DNA from: Prostheceraeus crozeri
Lineage: Eukaryota > Platyhelminthes > Polycladida > Euryleptidae
DNA length: 64,000 bases
Assembly (NCBI GenBank): GCA_907163375.1
Contig: CAJQUW010007813.1
Coordinates: 1-64,000, forward strand
Direction of reading: 5' to 3'
How positions within the stretch are numbered: the stretch's first letter is position 1; every line of letters begins with the position of its first letter. Under the pieces are notes generated by a model. It was not told the DNA's origin. It made no database searches and saw only the letters and a list, made by a program, of their open reading frames with translations. Both the position numbers and the translations under genes were made by a program. Positions 58,978-64,000 of the stretch are shown one piece after another.

Positions 58978-59908
58978 CAGGGGTGCACAACATACCGGCC
59001 GCGGTCCATATCCGGCCCGTGAAAGATTTATTTGTGGCACGCGAGGTCAGTATGGGAACGCCTCTGGAATATTCGTAGATAAAGTAGGTCTATAGTTCAG
59101 GAAGCATGAAATCCAAGGTCCAAGTTCTCAAATCTCACCAGATGACTGTGACCATGGCTCTTAAAGTCTCAAATAGCTACTCTACCTAGTCACGATGGCT
59201 CTCAGTGTGCATTGCTTCTTGTTTACTAGACATAGAGCAAATACGCTCTTATCGCTGTCGCATCATGCATCAATTGAACGCGTTAGTGCCAGTCTTAGTA
59301 CTATTTTATGACTATTTGTGATATTTATGTCGCCGGCGAAATTTGAAAACTTTAATTATGCAGGAAATTCTTTTTAAATGAAAGCAATATTGGTAATTGA
59401 GATGTATAATTATATAAGGATTACGCGCAACTGGTTTTGAAAACCTGCATTCTTTGGACTCTTCACTCGAAACTATATTGTCCTAAACTTAAATCATTCG
59501 CAAATAATTTATGAATGAAATTGAAGCTCGACTGTATGCGTTCGGTCATACTTGGTGAATTGATATAGAAAATAAAATTACTGCTAAACGCCGACCCAGG
59601 TAAAAGAAAGCACGATGTGTTCGGTACGTTTCGTAAACCTTCATCAACCGATAAAAAAAATAAAAATAGTTCAGTTGATAAAGGTTTACGAAACGTGCCG
59701 AACACATAATGCTTTCTATTACCCGGCTCGGCGCTTAGCAATAACTTTATTTTCTATGAAATTGAAGTTCATATTAACGACAATTGCATTGTTAAGTATA
59801 AATGCCACCTCCAAAATTACACAAATCAAGGATGAAAAATGAAAGTGGCCCACCAATATTTCCCTAAAAAAAAATTGGCCCTCGACGAAAACAAGTTGTG
59901 CACCCCTG
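58978..59908. mobile_element. hAT-type non-autonomous element (931 bp) with internal foldback
   Basis: Ends CAGGGGTGCACAAC and GTTGTGCACCCCTG, flanked by TTTTAGAT (58970-58977) and TTTCAGAT (59909-59916), which match at 7 of 8. GGCC-rich strings sit inside both ends. An internal inverted repeat has about 75 bp arms (59570-59648 and 59676-59755; GGTTTACGAAACGTGCCGAA on the right arm). No transposase. Confidence 0.75.
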
Positions 59909-59989
59909 TTTCAGATCATGAAGAAAACTGATTTTTGAAAACTCTTAGTGGCTTTTGGTATCTAGCGTCCTTTTGGGTCGATAGTCACG

Positions 59990-60009
59990 TATTTATTTAT
60001 TTATTTATT
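59990..60009. repeat. (TTTA)n microsatellite
   Basis: About five TTTA units beyond the hAT-type element. Confidence 0.8.
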
Positions 60010-61764
60010 ATACGAACAGATTCAAGTGACATTTATGTCCGAAGACTTCAAGGGCACTTTCTACAGTGAAACAGTCATCAAAAGTCAAAGATTAAGGGTC
60101 AACAGGACAAGGGAAGCAGAAGAAGCAGACGTAGCGTGAACTATCGACGCCAAAAGCCATCAAGGGTTTTTGGAAACATATTTCGTGGCAAAATATTTTT
60201 TCACCGGATGTGGGGCGCATTGATAGCCAAAAAATCGCATAAACGCTTCACTAAATTATAATACGAAAAATTTGCGTTAGCATCATGGGCTGTGTTCAGC
60301 GATAGCTTTAAAAAACATAAATCAAATGTAGTGCTGCATGCATACAACACTGTATACAACATCAAATATGAAAAATACAAAAATGTTTTCACAAGCTCCT
60401 AAATCAAGTGTTTTCATGTTTGTCGGAAGGCACAGAAGCATGATACTAATTATTATAACCACAGAGATAAATTGCTTTGTCTGCTTTGTTTGGTCTAGAG
60501 ATGACATTTTAGTACTGATGGTCACGCTTATAACTAGTCCCGAGGGGCAGAAAGATCCATTTTCCATCGAACGTAATGCAAATTCAAGCCTGAATTCTGA
60601 CGGAATAAATCATTGACACCGCAGTGAACTGCACGCAGTGAGTAAATTTTGATCGTGAGGAGGCGAACGATGTGAATAATTTTTCCATTTGATGAATTTA
60701 TCACGGCGAAACATTGAGTCAAAGATAGGTACGATTGACTTGGCAAGCGTTCAGTCTTCAATGTGATAACGCCAGCTCATGTGTTCCATAATGCAGCTTT
60801 CCCTACGCATTGCGCGCGCTTGGCTAATCACGTAAGCCAAAGGGAGACAGCCATTTCCTCATTTTACTACAATCGCATACAATGACTGAGATAGAATCGC
60901 GTCACTTGTAGAGTAACAGCGACAGACGAATCCATCTCTGTAGTTATAACAAATATATGAAGTATAACAGAACAATAATTAGTTCAAATTACCTCGCCTA
61001 CAGACTGAAGTCAATTTGTTTGACCGGCTGGGATATGCATTTCATCGGAATCGGTTAAGGAAACAGACGTCACTACACTTTTACCACAATAAAAATCCAT
61101 ATTCAGCTTCTTTTTTTACAACTCGATTGCCCTAAAACTCCAACTACATGTATATTTATGAAGCTCCGTGCTCAAATCGTATTCCATATCACAAAATTAT
61201 AAGTAAGATATTCTACTGCCGAGTCATCACTCTCATGACTCAGCAGTAGGCAACATGCAACCAGAAAAATAGAGGAACACAGTTGCTATTGATGCCATTA
61301 CTTTGCTAGTGAAATGTCAACAAACCGTAGATCAACAAAAAGCATCTATAGACATAATTAATTCCGACTCAATGAGCTACAACTATGTCAAAACATTTGT
61401 ATTTATGAAAATATAATAGAGAAATATAATAAACTTTATATTATACATTGATTTCGTCACTGCTTTTCTGGAACTTATTCAATACGTAAGAGCAAACATC
61501 GCTTTCGGCCGATTGCTAGGTGAGACCAAATGTAATAAAAATAATAATGAAGACATTTATTCACGATATCGGCCCCAATAATTGGAATCGTAGGGCCCAC
61601 AAGGAAAGTACAGCATGCATAACAACTGGTCAACTTTAATAGCTCAACAAAAATATAACACTAAGGAAAATTTCAAAGTCAAACAAGACCACGTGCGAAA
61701 ATCAAAATGCATATAGAGAGAGAAAAAAAGAATGATCATTGAAAGCCTATTAAGACTTTTAATT
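60010..61764. other. Intergenic: nothing recognised
   Basis: Short overlapping frames on both strands near 60200-60760 appear to occur by chance; no repeat boundary was seen. Confidence 0.4.
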
Positions 61765-61926
61765 GTTTTAAACGAACGAAATTTTTGGTGACTTAATTAT
61801 CATATTGTGATGTCGTCTAATTACACGATTGAACATTTTTAAACGTTTAGAACAGTTTTAAACGAACGAAATTTTTGGTGACTTAATTATCATATTGTGA
61901 TGTCGTCTAATTACACGATTGAACAT
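61765..61926. repeat. Tandem duplication, 90 bp period
   Basis: The 72 bases at 61765-61836 recur exactly at 61855-61926 (both start GTTTTAAACGAACGAAATTT), separated by 18 bp. Exact identity implies a recent duplication. Confidence 0.9.
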
Positions 61927-64000
61927 CGAACCCTTCATCTATAAAGGGCAGAATTTAGCATCTGACATCGTGTGTTGATGATGTACAATATTCAAATCAG
62001 TATGTTGGAAGCTTAAGTCAAGTTACCAACATAAATTCTGGAATTCTGTAAGTTGCATTGTCTCATTGATTACCAATTCCACCTGTCACCACACATGATC
62101 ATGGCTGGTACGCTTTGCAGCAGGCTGCTCTGTACTTATGTAGTCTTACAATGCCATTTAACTACTACCTAATATAGCCATTTATGGGACTCGCCTTCAT
62201 ATAACTTCCTGGTTTCAATGCGATTGTCTAGCATTTGCACAAACGTGGCTCGATACCTCAATGAATGAAAGTGCAACCGACGAGATAATAGCTTGTGTCC
62301 AGTTGTTTTCATTTGCATTCCAGTTCTACGACACAACGCATTTATGTCATGGCTGTCAGTAACGTCACAGAACCAGCGGAAACAGTTTCCGCGTTCAATT
62401 CAGCCATAATCAATGTTATGATTATGACATTGCAAATGTGATAATGATGCACTAGTTATGAAACAGTTTATTCGCAAGATCGCCAAGGCTATAAGGCATG
62501 GTGTCATCAAGTGAATGATTTCTACATCAAATCTACTATTGCCATTCAAAAAATCATCAAAAGTGCAGTGATATAATATAAAGAGAGCATACATGTTACT
62601 GAATTACAAGGCAATACTTCTCAAAATTTCTAACATGTGAATTTCTCATCCAGCTTCTTTCTATGTAATGTAAAATACCGTCATAAAAATGAGAAATCGC
62701 TTAAGAAAGCAATGACACGTTTTGTTTCTTTCGTCATGAGCATCTGCAGGTACAGGATTTGAATAAAATGACCGCCACCAATGATCAGACACTCTTTGAA
62801 CTGAGTTGACTATGTATGTTTTCTCCAGCCTCATGTGTCACTGACAATTATTAACTTAACGGTTGCGTTTGGTCAGGGGTTCAACCACCTAGGTTGACAA
62901 ATCTATAATAGTCTGATAACCCTGCGTACAGAGGGACTGTTGTTGGTTACAGTTAGCGCAGACCTACACCCCGTCATGTTAAGTTTTCCGAAACAGCTCG
63001 ATTTTCCCGACTAGGATACATTATACTCGTATATTTGCTTGTGCTTAAATCGTCAATGCTTCATTTATGGAAATGAATTAGAATTCACCCTGATAATAAA
63101 AGTAACATACTTCTGTCATGAGTTGATCACTTAATGATTCAATGAATTCACAAGTTTTAAAGTAAAGTGTATATTAATTCAAGCATGTCTATTCTATCAA
63201 CTTCCAGCAATAAGTGGAACTTAGTTATAGAAATCTAAGACAGATTAACCGTCATTGTCGCAGTATCTGACCATGAGGGTAATGATGACCAGTTAAGAAA
63301 GTACATATTATCTTTCCTGTAGTTTTTCTAATACAAGTCCGAGATTTCTAGCATCTATGCAGCTTTATCTGATAGCAGCAATCAGATGCTGTTGAGTTTA
63401 CCTCCCGCAGGTCCCGAAAGTCAAGATTTCAACGCATTACCTTGAGCAGTTAACATGAAAAAACGATCAACAGAGATGCCGACTATAACTAATTGTGTAC
63501 AATAACTATCGGATGAAAACTCTTCAATATCTCACATCGAGTCACAGCTACAGCTTTTCACTCTCAAATACGAACAAGAAAGATTCAACTTAAAACAAGA
63601 GAAATTCAAATGCGAGCAAGAAAGATTCAAATATGAACTTGATTTCTTGATTTATTTCACATATTTGCCTTATCAATTCATAAAATTTGACATCATCTCA
63701 ACGTCTTTCACTCACGCTCTGACTATTAAGCCAATCTAAGACTATTTGTTAATTTCCATGCACGCTTACCTCATCCACAATTACAAATTAATACTTTAAC
63801 AATTAAATATTTGAAAGTGAGAAGACGCAATAAACAGAACATTCTAGTAAAAAGGACTGGAGGTTAAGAAACACGGCTCCAAAAAGTGCAGACAAGTCAA
63901 CGATCATGAAGTTATGCATTATTGCCGTAATGAATTATGCTTACCCTCATAATTGATCTGATTTTTATCTTCCAAACCGGAGAAAAGGACTTCAACTTCT
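61927..64000. other. Intergenic: one coiled-coil-like frame, otherwise nothing
   Basis: A + strand frame at about 63510-63740 without ATG reads LKYEQERFNLKQEKFKCEQE and RFKYEL, a repeated E-R-F-K pattern like the coiled-coil tail of transposon accessory proteins. No neighbouring part supports a family. Confidence 0.3.

Noticed and set aside
1-64000. CRISPR array, prokaryotic operon or rRNA genes
   Set aside because: No regularly spaced direct repeats, ribosome-binding sites, operon layout or rRNA sequence; all evidence is eukaryotic.

Overview
This is animal nuclear DNA, AT-rich, with GT-AG spliceosomal introns and a dense load of transposons. No phylum can be fixed from the sequence. The mix of hAT, PIF/Harbinger, Tc1/mariner, Jockey/Nimb-like LINE and Penelope-like elements, and the scattered 'taggcctac' motif, suggest an invertebrate.

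One host gene is recognised with confidence: SRPRA, the alpha subunit of the signal recognition particle receptor. It lies on the + strand with seven coding exons (14808-14924, 24589-24672, 27976-28424, 33436-33735, 35513-35873, 39866-40333, 56567-56692). Joined, they give 1905 nt including the stop, a 634-residue protein of normal length for the family, with every GTPase motif present and phases agreeing at all six junctions. The gene is about 42 kb long only because its introns are full of mobile elements. A weak candidate last exon of another gene lies on the - strand at 437-624.

Layout. 1-4717: the weak exon, otherwise nothing recognised. 4718-12835: an old foldback repeat split by a 6 kb element with 500-600 bp terminal inverted repeats (4866-10919), decayed and unclassified. 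Intron 1 (14925-24588): a decayed hAT-like fragment, a 687 bp hAT-type non-autonomous element, a LINE 3' fragment and a 344 bp TA-flanked MITE. Intron 2: a mariner relic split by a 1.7 kb hAT-type element. Intron 3: a Penelope-like relic and a complete hAT transposon with an intact 625-residue transposase. Intron 5: a second, broken copy of that hAT in the opposite orientation. The two copies therefore flank exons 4 and 5 as a 2.8 kb inverted repeat.

Intron 6 (40334-56566) holds a nest. A Penelope-like element is split by a 9 kb PIF/Harbinger element, which is itself split by a Tc1 element and a full-length LINE. Target-site duplications are visible at each insertion. The Penelope 3' part ends in a near-perfect 355 bp palindrome. 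Next comes an inverted pair of a small repeat that joins a tRNA-like pol III promoter (A and B boxes) to a hammerhead ribozyme; one hammerhead has an intact core and the other is decayed. Downstream of the gene, 56693-64000 has a 931 bp hAT-type element, a 90 bp tandem duplication and no recognised gene.

The most notable points are the SINE-like hammerhead module, the paired hAT copies that could fold the SRPRA pre-mRNA around exons 4-5, and the nested insertions with clear boundaries.
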